Shown piece after piece: positions 18,066 to 25,996 of a stretch of DNA of 64,000 nucleotides. Origin of the DNA: CAYRJD01 sp965205925. GTDB taxonomy: Bacteria > Actinomycetota > Acidimicrobiia > Acidimicrobiales > Poriferisodalaceae. The notes under the pieces were generated by a model, which worked only from the letters and a program-made list of their open reading frames with translations, was not told where the DNA came from and ran no database searches. Position 1 is the stretch's first letter; each line of letters starts with the position of its first letter. Both the position numbers and the translations under genes were made by a program. The DNA is taken from positions 930,001 to 994,000 of the forward strand of contig OZ242183.1 of the NCBI GenBank assembly GCA_965205925.1, written 5' to 3'.

Positions 18066-19279
18066 TCCGAGCCTGTTTGTTTTGTGTTGTGGGTTTTGGT
18101 GCTGAATTTTTGGATTTTCTGACAGAAGTCCATGAAGCGGGGGGTGATTTTTTCCCAGGTGTAGTTGTTTTGCCAGTATGCGTGTCCGTTTTGAGCTAGT
18201 TGTTGACGGTATTCAGTGTTAGTGAGCATGGCGTGTAGTTCGGTGTTGAAGCTGTGCTTGTCGTGGAATGTGGCACCTCCGTCGCAGTTGCGGACGTGGT
18301 CTGAGGTTGCGTCGCAGTAAGCATTCACGAGCACGGGTGTGTCCGAAGCCCAAGCTTCGAGTAGCACGATGCCGAACGATTCAAGTCGTCCTGGGTGGAT
18401 GAGTACGTCAGCTCCGCGTACTAGCTCCCATTTGGTTTGTTCGTCTACTTCACCAGCTATGTGAGTGTGCTTGTCGGTTTTGATTTTCATGTTGGGTTCT
18501 CCAACGAATATCAGTCGGTGGTTAGGTTTGTGTTGACGCACATAGTTTGACCAGAGTTGTGCGAGGGTGTGTGTGCCTTTACCGGGTTGCATGCGTCCAA
18601 CGCAAACAATCCACGGACGCCCATCGTCGATACCAACCTCAACAGCCGCGTTCGTTGCATTAGCAGCTGGGTTAGGTACTTCAACTCCCACTCCCAGCAT
18701 AATCTGACGCTTATGAGCGATCGCGTGATTCACCTGAGTCAAACGACGCTCAGCCTCACTACCAAACACCAAACCATCCACCGCACACAAAGCCTCACGC
18801 ACCGACGTCATCAACAAGACGGGGTCGTTATGGGCGGCAGGCCACATCACCGTTGGAATGTGGCGATTGCGAGTTAACGATGTGGTGGTCCAAAACTCAT
18901 AGGGCATATGCAGCGCTAGATCAGCCGTACTACCAGCCAAACAATCAGCCAAAGACGAACTCACCGGCCCGAGTGCTTGGAAATAGGCGTCAGATTCAGC
19001 TAGGTCGAGCGAGGTGGGGGATTGTTGGATTTGCTTCGATAGTTCATGAGAGATAGGACTGCGACCTCTATCGGTTGGGTGACGGTGAATCGTTAATCCG
19101 TTTTCTTCTGATAATCCCGCTGGTAGATCGTTTTCCCAAGTTGCAATGGAACTAGCGCAGGTGGTTTGGATAGTTACCTCCCAATCAGAGCTAGACATCA
19201 CGTGACGAGCTAGATCTGATAATGCACGCTCAGCCCCGCCGGTCGTGCCTATTACTGGTAGTACAAACTCAAGCTTCAC
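18062..19279 (-). CDS. Glycosyltransferase family 4, copy A of a gene-converted pair
   Basis: A 405-residue GT-B enzyme. The N-terminal acceptor half begins MKLEFVLPVIGTTGGAERAL. The C-terminal half has CVGRMQPGKGTHTLAQLW and the E-x7-E-type motif HPGRLESFGIVLLEAWAS. Residues about 160-400 are identical in protein and DNA to copy B just upstream, whereas the first 155 residues are only moderately similar. The last residues differ again (TGSE versus SQD). The tail CQKIQKFSTKTHNTKQ is unusually rich in Lys, Thr, Asn and Gln. It is coupled to cofD by a 4-bp overlap. A link between glycosylation and F420 cannot be shown from sequence; shared transcription is the only evidence. Confidence 0.87.
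   Translation of the reverse strand: MKLEFVLPVIGTTGGAERALSDLARHVMSSSDWEVTIQTTCASSIATWENDLPAGLSEENGLTIHRHPTDRGRSPISHELSKQIQQSPTSLDLAESDAYFQALGPVSSSLADCLAGSTADLALHMPYEFWTTTSLTRNRHIPTVMWPAAHNDPVLLMTSVREALCAVDGLVFGSEAERRLTQVNHAIAHKRQIMLGVGVEVPNPAANATNAAVEVGIDDGRPWIVCVGRMQPGKGTHTLAQLWSNYVRQHKPNHRLIFVGEPNMKIKTDKHTHIAGEVDEQTKWELVRGADVLIHPGRLESFGIVLLEAWASDTPVLVNAYCDATSDHVRNCDGGATFHDKHSFNTELHAMLTNTEYRQQLAQNGHAYWQNNYTWEKITPRFMDFCQKIQKFSTKTHNTKQTGSE
18078..18804. repeat. 727-bp identical block, copy A
   Basis: Matches 19297-20023 without a difference that I can find at an offset of 1219 bp. The ends are sharp: T versus C just before the first base, and ACGTCA versus TAGACA after the last. A further near-identical tract (about 68 bp, two mismatches) lies at 18903-18970 against 20122-20189. 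Confidence 0.93.
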
Positions 19280-19283
19280 TGGA

Positions 19284-20498
19284 TTAGTCCTGAGACTGTT
19301 TTGTGTTGTGGGTTTTGGTGCTGAATTTTTGGATTTTCTGACAGAAGTCCATGAAGCGGGGGGTGATTTTTTCCCAGGTGTAGTTGTTTTGCCAGTATGC
19401 GTGTCCGTTTTGAGCTAGTTGTTGACGGTATTCAGTGTTAGTGAGCATGGCGTGTAGTTCGGTGTTGAAGCTGTGCTTGTCGTGGAATGTGGCACCTCCG
19501 TCGCAGTTGCGGACGTGGTCTGAGGTTGCGTCGCAGTAAGCATTCACGAGCACGGGTGTGTCCGAAGCCCAAGCTTCGAGTAGCACGATGCCGAACGATT
19601 CAAGTCGTCCTGGGTGGATGAGTACGTCAGCTCCGCGTACTAGCTCCCATTTGGTTTGTTCGTCTACTTCACCAGCTATGTGAGTGTGCTTGTCGGTTTT
19701 GATTTTCATGTTGGGTTCTCCAACGAATATCAGTCGGTGGTTAGGTTTGTGTTGACGCACATAGTTTGACCAGAGTTGTGCGAGGGTGTGTGTGCCTTTA
19801 CCGGGTTGCATGCGTCCAACGCAAACAATCCACGGACGCCCATCGTCGATACCAACCTCAACAGCCGCGTTCGTTGCATTAGCAGCTGGGTTAGGTACTT
19901 CAACTCCCACTCCCAGCATAATCTGACGCTTATGAGCGATCGCGTGATTCACCTGAGTCAAACGACGCTCAGCCTCACTACCAAACACCAAACCATCCAC
20001 CGCACACAAAGCCTCACGCACCGTAGACAACTTGAACCCTGGTTCGTCGTGGGCGGCAGGCCACATCACCGTTGGAATGCGCTGTTGACCAATCAACGCC
20101 AGAGTGGTCCAGTACGGATACGGCATATGCAGTGCTAGATCAGCCGCACTACCAGCCAAACAATCAGCCAAAGACGAACTCACCGGCCCTTGTGCTAGCA
20201 AGTATTCCCTTGCTTTAGCTGCGGTGATGAACCTGGGTGTGTTATTGACTGCGCGCTCTAATTTTGGCCAGGCCGATGTGCGCCCTGAATCAACATGATG
20301 GCGGTGTACGGCGAGTTTGTCTTGGTACGTGATTCCTGCAGGTTCAGCATTTTCCCAAGTAGATGCCGAGGTAGCGCAGGTGGTCTGGATAGTTACCTCC
20401 CAATCAGATCTTGCAGTGATATCTCGACCTAAAGCTGTCAAGCCTCTTTCGGCTCCTCCGGTCTCACCGAGCAGCGGTAAAACAAAGTCAAGTTTCAT
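19284..20498 (-). CDS. Glycosyltransferase family 4, copy B of a gene-converted pair
   Basis: A 404-residue GT-B enzyme, the upstream twin of copy A with a 4-bp gap between the genes. The start MKLDFVLPLLGETGGAERGL and the donor-domain motifs match copy A. The N-terminal half (for example YQDKLAVHRHHVDSGRTSAW) has diverged, so acceptor specificity probably differs while the sugar donor should be the same. The DNA of the C-terminal 240 codons is identical to copy A. A possible methyltransferase-like gene lies 21 bp upstream on the same strand. Confidence 0.87.
   Translation of the reverse strand: MKLDFVLPLLGETGGAERGLTALGRDITARSDWEVTIQTTCATSASTWENAEPAGITYQDKLAVHRHHVDSGRTSAWPKLERAVNNTPRFITAAKAREYLLAQGPVSSSLADCLAGSAADLALHMPYPYWTTLALIGQQRIPTVMWPAAHDEPGFKLSTVREALCAVDGLVFGSEAERRLTQVNHAIAHKRQIMLGVGVEVPNPAANATNAAVEVGIDDGRPWIVCVGRMQPGKGTHTLAQLWSNYVRQHKPNHRLIFVGEPNMKIKTDKHTHIAGEVDEQTKWELVRGADVLIHPGRLESFGIVLLEAWASDTPVLVNAYCDATSDHVRNCDGGATFHDKHSFNTELHAMLTNTEYRQQLAQNGHAYWQNNYTWEKITPRFMDFCQKIQKFSTKTHNTKQSQD
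19297..20023. repeat. 727-bp identical block, copy B
   Basis: Direct-repeat partner of 18078-18804. Inside the block the plus strand is markedly G+T rich up to about the midpoint (near 19820) and A+C rich afterwards. This strand bias is seen in both copies and less in the flanking genes. Confidence 0.93.
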
Positions 20499-20519
20499 GT
20501 ATGAAGCCGTGTGAGGTTG

Positions 20520-21473
20520 TTACCGCAAACAACCAGTCACGATTGTGGTGCCATCGTCTACGTGAGAGATGGTTATATCGATCACATCATGTTCAGAAAG
20601 TAGAAATTCCCAAGTGGCGGGGTGAAAAGGTCGGCCAGCTACCAGGTCTTGAGCGATTACGTCTAGGTGTTTTTCCCAGTTATCGATGGCCGCAGTCACT
20701 ATTGCTATACGTGCGCCCGGCTTACAGGCGGTAATAACACCGGCCAACAACGCCAGCTTTTGCACACTCGAAGCCTGATCGGTAAACCCATGCAGCATTG
20801 CTCCGCCCAAGATTGCTTCGGGGATTAGTGCAAGGTGTCCACTGGGAGAAACGTGCCGTAGGTCATACGCCAAGCCATTGTTCTGGATGCTTACTTGTGA
20901 AGCGTTGCCCACCGCAAAGTCTCTGGCACCTATCTCTGCCGCAATCCCATAGGCATCTATGTTGGCTTCTTCTAGCTCAGTGAGTAGATCTGGGGTTGCG
21001 CAGTCCAGCACCAGAACGCGACCTTGCGCACCCGTCAGGTGCTCAATGACTTTTTGCTTTACAGCGGCTGACAGTTCAGCTTGCTGGAAGGTTGGCGCTA
21101 AAGGAACCTTGGAGTTCGTGGCATCAACCAACAAGCGCATGGCTTTAAGCAGTTCGCGCGCTAGCACCGTGAGTTGGTTTGTAACGAAACGTGCGTAAAA
21201 CCCACCAAGCTTGCTGACCACCATTTTTAGGGGCTTCAGCAGCACCAGCCTGCTGCTGGTTGGTACATCCGTGTCAAGGTAGCTAGCTAGCTCAACCTCG
21301 TATAAGGCGTTGGACACCTCGGTGGTGTTACTGAAATAGCTCACACCAAGTCGTTCTGCTCGCGGCACTTCGACGAGTGGGCTGTCTTCTGATTTTTTTG
21401 GAGCCAGATCCTGGGGCAAGGCATCGTCGAAGGATGCCTCTGATCGCGCGGTTTTTCTCGATGAGGGAGTCAT
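20520..21473 (-). CDS. Protein of unknown function, possible methyltransferase-like Rossmann domain
   Basis: A 317-residue soluble protein that I do not recognise firmly. The N-terminal half is helical, with a charged Ser/Pro-rich start and FYARFVTNQLTVLARELLKAM. The C-terminal half alternates strands and helices (GRVLVLDCATPDLLTELEEANIDAYGI, then PGARIAIVTAAI), like the SAM-dependent methyltransferase parts attached to glycan-modifying enzymes. The first glycine motif (D-x-G-x-G) is degraded to DCATPD, so SAM binding is doubtful. It is probably the first gene of the minus-strand operon leading through the two glycosyltransferases to cofD and cofE. Confidence 0.7.
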   Translation of the reverse strand: MTPSSRKTARSEASFDDALPQDLAPKKSEDSPLVEVPRAERLGVSYFSNTTEVSNALYEVELASYLDTDVPTSSRLVLLKPLKMVVSKLGGFYARFVTNQLTVLARELLKAMRLLVDATNSKVPLAPTFQQAELSAAVKQKVIEHLTGAQGRVLVLDCATPDLLTELEEANIDAYGIAAEIGARDFAVGNASQVSIQNNGLAYDLRHVSPSGHLALIPEAILGGAMLHGFTDQASSVQKLALLAGVITACKPGARIAIVTAAIDNWEKHLDVIAQDLVAGRPFHPATWEFLLSEHDVIDITISHVDDGTTIVTGCLR

Positions 21474-21557
21474 AGCGCCTATGGCCTATGCCGATTCGCT
21501 TGACTGTTACTCACTGAAATCACTCGTTGTGAAAGCCACCAGTAGCGTGATGTAGGC

Positions 21558-22727
21558 ATGCGGATCGCAATTGATGCTACACCGTTGATCGCGCAGCCCA
21601 CTGGTGTTGGAACCTTTGTCGCAGGGCTAATCGACTCGCTTAAAGGCTTTGCAAATCCCGGGTTGGCTCCCTCAAAAATAACCGGCACAAACGGCTCCAT
21701 TGAGGTGGTTGAGTATGCCCTCAATACGCCGCAAAGGTTTCGAAACTGGCTAAAAACCAGGCAAAACGGTACGGGACGAATCAATCCTGAGCGCCACATG
21801 ATGTGGCTGCCTCCTTCGGTCGCTCCATGGATGTGGCGATATTTGCCGATTCCTGTAGAGAGAAAACTGGGTTCGCTTGACGTGGTGCACGGCACGAGCT
21901 TTATGGTGCCGCCTGCTCGGTCAGCTTTGCGCGTGGTGACAGTGCACGATCTGACGTATCTGATGCGCGACGAAGTTCCACGCAGAGTGTCGTGGTGGGA
22001 CTACTACGTCCGCCAGGCCATTGACACCGGAGCGGTAGTGCACACACAGTCGCAATATGTGGCCGATGAGGTAGCACAGCACTACAACACTGAGCGCATT
22101 GGTGCAGTACGGCCCGCCGTTGAGCCACGAGATCCAGAGTACATAGCGGCTTTGCGTCAAGGCCGTGAGAGCGACCCGCCATACATTTTGGCGCTGGGAT
22201 TTTCTCAACCTCGCAAACGCTTGCCGTTGCTAGTTAGCGCCTTTGAGCAGGCGTATAAGCAGCTAAGCGGCCAGGGCCTGGATTGCCAACTGCGCATAGT
22301 AGGACCGCCTGGACTAGACGAGGCAGCAGTGCTTGAGCGGATAGGTCAACTACCGAGCAGTATTAGAGCTCGTGTAGATAGGCGTGGCTGGGTGCCAGCG
22401 CAAGAGCGTGATCGGCTATTGACCCGCGCAGCAGTGCTGGCATTCCCAAGCATTTATGAGGGTTTTGGTTATCCGGCTCTAGAAGCCATGGCGCTAGAGG
22501 TTCCAGTTGTTGCTGCTGCTGCGGGTTCCTTACCAGAAGCCGTTGGTGACGCGGCGTTGCTAGTTCCACCCGATGATGTCCAAGCGCTGACCCAAGCGCT
22601 GGTGCAAGTGGTGAGCAGTGTTGATCTGCAAGCCGACCTGAAACGTAAAGGCAAAGCTCACGTTGTTGCGCATTCGCCTCGCCAAGCTGCCGCCGAAATG
22701 CTTGCCTTGTACGGGGCGTATATGTAA
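21558..22727 (+). CDS. Glycosyltransferase family 4
   Basis: A 389-residue GT-B enzyme starting MRIAIDATPLIAQPTGVGTFVAGL, typical of mannosyl- or rhamnosyltransferases of the WbaZ/MtfB type. It has VTVHDLTYL, LGFSQPRKRLPLLVSAFEQ and the donor motif FPSIYEGFGYPALEAMALEVPVVAA. It is divergent from the minus-strand operon with an 84-bp gap and is followed by gmd 102 bp later. A GDP-mannose-derived donor is plausible from context, but this is an inference. Confidence 0.88.
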   Translation: MRIAIDATPLIAQPTGVGTFVAGLIDSLKGFANPGLAPSKITGTNGSIEVVEYALNTPQRFRNWLKTRQNGTGRINPERHMMWLPPSVAPWMWRYLPIPVERKLGSLDVVHGTSFMVPPARSALRVVTVHDLTYLMRDEVPRRVSWWDYYVRQAIDTGAVVHTQSQYVADEVAQHYNTERIGAVRPAVEPRDPEYIAALRQGRESDPPYILALGFSQPRKRLPLLVSAFEQAYKQLSGQGLDCQLRIVGPPGLDEAAVLERIGQLPSSIRARVDRRGWVPAQERDRLLTRAAVLAFPSIYEGFGYPALEAMALEVPVVAAAAGSLPEAVGDAALLVPPDDVQALTQALVQVVSSVDLQADLKRKGKAHVVAHSPRQAAAEMLALYGAYM

Positions 22728-22729
22728 GT

Positions 22730-22749
22730 GCGCTCTAGCTAGTGAGCGC
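22730..22749 (+). terminator. Small GC-rich stem-loop after a glycosyltransferase gene
   Basis: GCGCTC (22730-22735) and GAGCGC (22744-22749) form a perfect 6-bp stem with an 8-base loop, starting three bases after the stop codon. No T-run follows, so intrinsic termination is uncertain. Confidence 0.3.
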
Positions 22750-22829
22750 CTGAACTCAAACTAAGTCCCGCGCGTCGTACCCTGCTAGTTGGCGTTCCTA
22801 CCTTCTCTTCTTCTACCTTTGGAGCTCGC

Positions 22830-23810
22830 GTGCCAACAGCATTTATTACCGGCATCACCGGCCAAGATGGCCAGTACTTGGCCGAAGCTCTTCACGAGAA
22901 GAGCTACAAGGTTTATGGCCTTATTACCGGCCAGCGAAACCCAAACGCCGATGAGATTGTCAGGACTTTGCCCTTTGTCGAACTGTTGGAAGGGGATCTT
23001 GCCGACCTTTCTTCTTTGATAGCGGCGCTGGAATATTCTCAACCCGACGAGGTTTACAACCTTGGCGCCATCTCGTTTGTAGCTCTGTCGTTCAAACAAG
23101 CGGAGCTGACGGCCAACATCACCGGCCTAGGTGTTCTGAGGCTGTTAGAGGCAATTCGTTTGGTGGGTGGTCGTGAAAATCCGATCCGCTTTTACCAGGC
23201 CTCGTCTTCTGAAATGTTTGGCAAGGTGAGAGAGACACCGCAGAACGAGTTAACTCCGATGCATCCTCGCAGTCCCTACGGCTCGGCCAAGGTGTTTGGG
23301 CATCACACAACTGTGAACTATCGCGAGAGCTATGACATCTTCGCCTGCAGTGGCATTTTGTTTAACCACGAGTCTCCCAGGCGAGGAATGGAGTTCGTTA
23401 CACGCAAGGTCACGAATGCCGTGGCACGCATAAAACTGGGGCTGGCCGATGAGCTTTCACTTGGCAATCTCCACGCCAAACGTGACTGGGGGTTCGCAGG
23501 CGACTATGTACAAGCCATGCACGCCATGCTGCAACAACCTGAGCCAGAGGATTACGTAATAGCGACCGGTGAGACACATGCAGTGCATGAATTTGTCAAA
23601 CTGGCTTTTGAAGCAGCCGAAATCGAAGACTGGGAGCGATACGTCCGTATAGACCAGCGGTTCATTCGTCCAGCAGAGGTTGACCTACTTATTGGTGACG
23701 CATCCAAGGCCAAACGCAAGCTTGGTTGGAAACCGGTGATGCCTTTCACCGAGCTAGTGCAAACCATGGTTGAGCATGATCTGGCTTTGGAGCAAGCCAA
23801 GCTTCAGTGA
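22830..23810 (+). CDS. gmd: GDP-mannose 4,6-dehydratase
   Basis: Converts GDP-D-mannose to GDP-4-keto-6-deoxy-D-mannose, the precursor of GDP-fucose, GDP-rhamnose and related sugars. NADP motif GITGQDGQYLAE is at residues 8-19. SSSEMFGKVRETPQ and the catalytic Tyr-x3-Lys in PRSPYGSAKVFGHH follow, with FNHESPRRGMEFVTRKVT and RPAEVDLLIGDASKAKRKLGW toward the end. Its 326 residues fit. The GTG start is supported by the conserved PTAFITG start. No 4-reductase or epimerase/reductase gene follows in this window. Its stop overlaps the next GTG start. Confidence 0.92.
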   Translation: MPTAFITGITGQDGQYLAEALHEKSYKVYGLITGQRNPNADEIVRTLPFVELLEGDLADLSSLIAALEYSQPDEVYNLGAISFVALSFKQAELTANITGLGVLRLLEAIRLVGGRENPIRFYQASSSEMFGKVRETPQNELTPMHPRSPYGSAKVFGHHTTVNYRESYDIFACSGILFNHESPRRGMEFVTRKVTNAVARIKLGLADELSLGNLHAKRDWGFAGDYVQAMHAMLQQPEPEDYVIATGETHAVHEFVKLAFEAAEIEDWERYVRIDQRFIRPAEVDLLIGDASKAKRKLGWKPVMPFTELVQTMVEHDLALEQAKLQ

Positions 23811-25984
23811 ATACCGCTTTGAGCCGCGCTAAGGCGTGTAGCACTAAGGGGATGTCGGTGCGTTTTTGGAGTGCAACGGCAGCTTTTCTGCTGCCTCTGC
23901 TTATATGGCCCGGGGTTACTGAAGCCCAGACTCTGGCGCCTACAACAATCACCATTGAAGGTCGCGGTTGGGGGCATGGCAACGGGTTAGGACAATGGGG
24001 CGCTCTGGGCTATGCGATTGACCATGGTTGGAGTAGTGCTCAGATTGTTGACCACTTCTATAGCAACACAACCGCTGGAACCGTTGAAGATCGCGATCTA
24101 CGAGTCCAGTTGACTCGCAACGATCGACGCGATTTGTTGGTTACGTCCGGGTCCACTTTTTCGGTTGAGGGATATGACTTTTCGGCTGGCGAAGTGGCTC
24201 GCCTGCATGTAGAGGGAAACAACCGGTTTGACATTTACAGAACCTCTGGCTGTAGATCAACCGGATCTCAAGTTGCTGACAATGTTTCTGGTCAGAGTGG
24301 CTCAAACGGTGACCCCTACATCGAAGCCACTCCCGAGAACACCGACTACTCCATAGATGACGTCAGTCGCATGCTGGTGGTGATCTACTGCGACTCTCAA
24401 GATCCGACAGTTGAGTCGCTACGCATTGCGTATCGCGGCAGCGTCGGACTCCTTGAACAAACCGAGGGATATTCCTACAATCGCTTGCCGTTGGAGCAGT
24501 ATCTGCGCTCGGTAGTGCCAAGCGAGATGCCTTCTCATTGGGGGGCACTCGGTGACGGGCGTGGTTTGCAAGCCCAAGAAGCACAGGCCATAGCGGCTCG
24601 TTCGTGGACGCTGGTTACCGCCGAAGATCGTGTCCGGCGAGGATTTTTTACCGACACGTGCGATTCAACTCGGTGCCAGGTTTATAGCGGTGCCGCCGTT
24701 AATAATGTCCCTAAGGATTTTGGAACTCGGGTCATACACCCGAATACAGCTGTGTTGAACACGGCCGGGATTGTGCGCGTCAATGCTGATGGCAGCTACG
24801 CATTCACCGAATACAGCTCCAGTAGCGGTGGCTGGACGGCTGGTCTTACAGAAGGGTCAAATTTTCCAGCTGTCATCGATGAGGGCGATAGCTACGTGGA
24901 CAATCCGAACCATGTCTGGAGAACAACAATTCGCCGAGTGGATGTTGAGGCCGCGTTCCCAACGATCGGGCAGCTCAAAGGCATAGATGTGTTTAGGAGA
25001 AACGGTCTCGGCGAGTGGGGTGGTCGCGTGAGAGGTATCCGGTTGTTGGGCACAGCAGGCACTGAAACGCTCACATTTTCACGCTGGGCCAATGACATCT
25101 TCCGCAGGACGTTTGCTTTGCGGTCGGACTGGTACCGCTTCCCGCAATTTGGTGAAGGAGCGGACTTCAACGTCGAAACGGTTGAACCACAAGTCGAAGA
25201 AACAGAAGAAGAAGTAGTAGAAGCGCCGCCCGTAGAAGGTGAAGGACTCTGGGTAGCTAAATCTGATGGCACGGTGCTTGCATTTGGCGCAGCCAGCCAT
25301 CACGGCGATGCTGCTGACGACGATCTCGGTTCACCGGTGGTGGGTATAGCAGCGCATAGCAGTGGGCGCGGCTATTGGCTGGTGACCGCTGATGGAGACG
25401 TGAACGCTTATGGAGAAGCGGAAGACCTCGGATCTGCTAGGGATCAGAATTGTCTAAAACCGGTGGTGGGTATAGCAGCGCATAGCAGTGGGCGCGGCTA
25501 TTGGCTGGCCGATGAGAACGGAGGGATTTATGGCTTTGGTGAAGCCGACACCGTCGGTAACGGAGAAAATCTAGAGATGTTCAGGCCTGTTAAGTCCATC
25601 GTCGCTTCAAGCACGGGTGATGGTTATTGGCTGGCCGATGCAGGTGGCGGTATCTACAACTTTGGCGACGCGCAGGCTTTTGGTTCCACAAGAGGCGACC
25701 GCCTACCTTCGCCCGCTACTGGGCTGGTCACAACATCTACTGGTAACGGATACTGGTTGTTGGTATCAAGCAGTGAGGTGTACCAGTTTGGCAGCTCGGA
25801 GCATTTGGGTTCACGTGGCAACCTTGGCAATCGCCGACCAGCAGTGACGATTGCGGCTACTAAAACCGGTGAGGGTTACTGGATCGTGTGGGATGACGGA
25901 ACATCTTTCCCATATGGCGATGCGCCCGACTACCGCACTAGTTCCGCTGGCCTCGGGGTGGTTGCGGTCGCTGCTTTGCCGTGA
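23807..25984 (+). CDS. Secreted SpoIID/LytB-domain protein with C-terminal GYW repeats
   Basis: A 725-residue exported protein. A signal peptide is seen most cleanly if translation starts at the internal ATG at 23852 (MSVRFWSATAAFLLPLLIWP, cleavage after TEAQ). The SpoIID/LytB domain includes GRGWGHGNGLGQWGALGYA, YNRLPLEQYLRSVVPSEMPS and QAQAIAARSWTL, the family linked to peptidoglycan stem modification. After an acidic Glu/Val linker (residues about 445-475) come five to six repeats of about 42 residues with the pattern GxGYWL...G.IY.FG.A...GS, found in actinobacterial surface proteins and probably forming a propeller-like array. The GTG at 23807 overlaps the gmd stop. Confidence 0.87.
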   Translation: MNTALSRAKACSTKGMSVRFWSATAAFLLPLLIWPGVTEAQTLAPTTITIEGRGWGHGNGLGQWGALGYAIDHGWSSAQIVDHFYSNTTAGTVEDRDLRVQLTRNDRRDLLVTSGSTFSVEGYDFSAGEVARLHVEGNNRFDIYRTSGCRSTGSQVADNVSGQSGSNGDPYIEATPENTDYSIDDVSRMLVVIYCDSQDPTVESLRIAYRGSVGLLEQTEGYSYNRLPLEQYLRSVVPSEMPSHWGALGDGRGLQAQEAQAIAARSWTLVTAEDRVRRGFFTDTCDSTRCQVYSGAAVNNVPKDFGTRVIHPNTAVLNTAGIVRVNADGSYAFTEYSSSSGGWTAGLTEGSNFPAVIDEGDSYVDNPNHVWRTTIRRVDVEAAFPTIGQLKGIDVFRRNGLGEWGGRVRGIRLLGTAGTETLTFSRWANDIFRRTFALRSDWYRFPQFGEGADFNVETVEPQVEETEEEVVEAPPVEGEGLWVAKSDGTVLAFGAASHHGDAADDDLGSPVVGIAAHSSGRGYWLVTADGDVNAYGEAEDLGSARDQNCLKPVVGIAAHSSGRGYWLADENGGIYGFGEADTVGNGENLEMFRPVKSIVASSTGDGYWLADAGGGIYNFGDAQAFGSTRGDRLPSPATGLVTTSTGNGYWLLVSSSEVYQFGSSEHLGSRGNLGNRRPAVTIAATKTGEGYWIVWDDGTSFPYGDAPDYRTSSAGLGVVAVAALP
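25333..25508 (+). repeat. 50-bp exact direct repeat encoding part of two adjacent GYW repeats
   Basis: The same 50 bases occur at 25333-25382 and 25459-25508, 126 bp (42 codons) apart, encoding PVVGIAAHSSGRGYWL. The other GYW units are far more diverged, so these two were copied or converted recently. Confidence 0.92.
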
Positions 25985-25996
25985 TTGCGCGGCTGA

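Noticed and set aside
18557..20138. Two identical plus-strand frames starting MCEGVCAFTG
   Set aside because: They look like a conserved duplicated gene but are only the antisense of the identical glycosyltransferase block.
18062..20498. Insertion sequence or transposon causing the glycosyltransferase duplication
   Set aside because: No transposase, inverted repeats or target duplication; the copies are whole genes in one operon.
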